A DNA stretch of 64,000 nucleotides from UBA6168 sp041392505 (GTDB lineage Bacteria; Bacteroidota; Bacteroidia; Chitinophagales; Saprospiraceae), in contig JAWKLX010000022.1 in assembly GCA_041392505.1 (NCBI GenBank), forward strand, positions 62,001-126,000, read 5' to 3'. This document shows, piece after piece, positions 63,464-64,000 of the stretch. The notes beneath the pieces were generated by a model that saw nothing but the letters and a program-made list of their open reading frames with translations, searched no databases and was not told the origin of the DNA. Made by a program: the position numbers and the translations under genes. Position 1 is the first letter of the stretch; each line of letters opens with the position of its first letter.

Positions 63464-64000
63464 ATGCGAAATAAATTTAAAAACACCCCAGCGTTTAGAA
63501 AATTAAAAAGCCTGTCCTTTTATTTAAAATTTTTGCTTTTAATTAATATCGTAGCCTATTCATTTTCAATAAGTTGTTTTGCCCAGAACAACTCTTTCCA
63601 AGTAGTATTGGATTCTTTGAATTTCAATATGCAAGACATTGCTGTCAATGAGGATGGAAAGAGCATTCTTCTGATGAGAAAATACCCTAATACGGTTGCG
63701 ACAGGTTGCTATCTCATTCCGGTTAAAGAAAACGGAGGTATGGTTGAAGGAATAGAAATATCATTTCTGCCTTTATATATAATCCGCTCGTTATACCGAA
63801 AGGATAGGGTGGTTTTTATCGCATATGGAGTGCCTTATCTAATTAATAATTTAATCCAAGAAGGCAGGTCGATCATTTTCAATTATGATTTAGCCTCAAA
63901 TACTACTTGGTCCAAATATCTCAATGGTAGGTTCAGGCAAAATAAATGCTCATTGGACAAAAATGGGAATACATACATTGCCAATACACCTCACGATAAT
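63464..64000 (+). CDS. Secreted protein, 3' end outside window
   Basis: From the ATG at 63464 the frame is open to the last base (179 codons). After a basic N-terminus (MRNKFKNTPAFRKLKS) comes a hydrophobic signal (FLLLINIVAYSFSISCFAQ) with probable cleavage after AQ. The mature part begins NNSFQVVLDSLNFNMQDIAV and has beta-rich, repeat-like pieces (ISFLPLYIIRSLYRKDR, VVFIAYGVPYLINN, NGNTYIAN), a pattern seen in propeller proteins. I do not recognise the family. An in-frame TTG one codon before the ATG is also possible. Confidence 0.75.
   Translation, partial: MRNKFKNTPAFRKLKSLSFYLKFLLLINIVAYSFSISCFAQNNSFQVVLDSLNFNMQDIAVNEDGKSILLMRKYPNTVATGCYLIPVKENGGMVEGIEISFLPLYIIRSLYRKDRVVFIAYGVPYLINNLIQEGRSIIFNYDLASNTTWSKYLNGRFRQNKCSLDKNGNTYIANTPHDN

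Overview
The window looks like a chromosomal piece of a Bacteroidota genome, probably close to the Saprospiria. This placement is inference from gene content: a SusC/SusD pair beside a one-protein hybrid two-component regulator, FG-GAP/ASPIC-UnbV lipoproteins, an OmpB-brl-type TonB receptor, a propeller-linked LuxR-type sensor pair, a SecA with a SEC-C tail and a six-gene Na+-NQR operon. Signal peptides and Bacteroidota-style lipoboxes are common. I see no rRNA, tRNA, CRISPR array, prophage, transposase or integrase.

Layout. 1-5.3 kb is a graveyard of four or five neighbouring genes, each recognisable but broken by many frameshifts: a Rieske-thiamine-diphosphate oxidase fusion, a small membrane protein, a ferric-reductase-like membrane/Rieske protein, a cofactor-free membrane protein and a threonine aldolase. 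5.5-6.9 kb is a di-haem cytochrome c peroxidase. 7.1-21.9 kb is a nutrient-uptake locus: hybrid sensor/regulator, SusC, SusD and two FG-GAP lipoproteins, one with a haem motif. 22.4-27.4 kb holds a zinc-ribbon protein, a Rieske-glutamate-synthase-like fusion and a TonB receptor. 27.5-35.4 kb has small unknown genes, a DUF1444 protein and a NarL-type two-component pair facing two secreted proteins of unknown role.

35.4-41.6 kb is an AT-rich accessory island: a 1562-residue Avs-like antiviral protein (Mrr-like nuclease, STAND NTPase, long helical sensor) and a coiled-coil membrane protein. Each is bounded by short structured sites that look like integron attC sites. 41.9-45.5 kb is secA. 46-54 kb has secreted unknowns, a Pycsar-effector-like (DUF5706) membrane protein, a patatin phospholipase with membrane segments, an SGNH hydrolase and a frameshifted response regulator. 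54.4-61.05 kb is nqrABCDEF. 61.1-63.3 kb is ligA, split by one base inside a palindromic repeat inserted in its coding sequence. The window ends inside a secreted protein gene.

The most unusual signals are not single genes. (1) All five spacers inside the nqr operon, and several other spacers, are built from degenerate 7- or 8-base units arranged as inverted arms. (2) A dispersed repeat (22.0 and 53.1 kb) keeps its ends but has a completely different, still self-complementary hairpin core. (3) A palindromic element sits inside ligA with both reading frames open, and one extra base explains the frame break. (4) The Avs-like gene and its neighbour sit in attC-like boundaries without an integrase. 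(5) NqrA carries its own signal peptide and membrane anchor.
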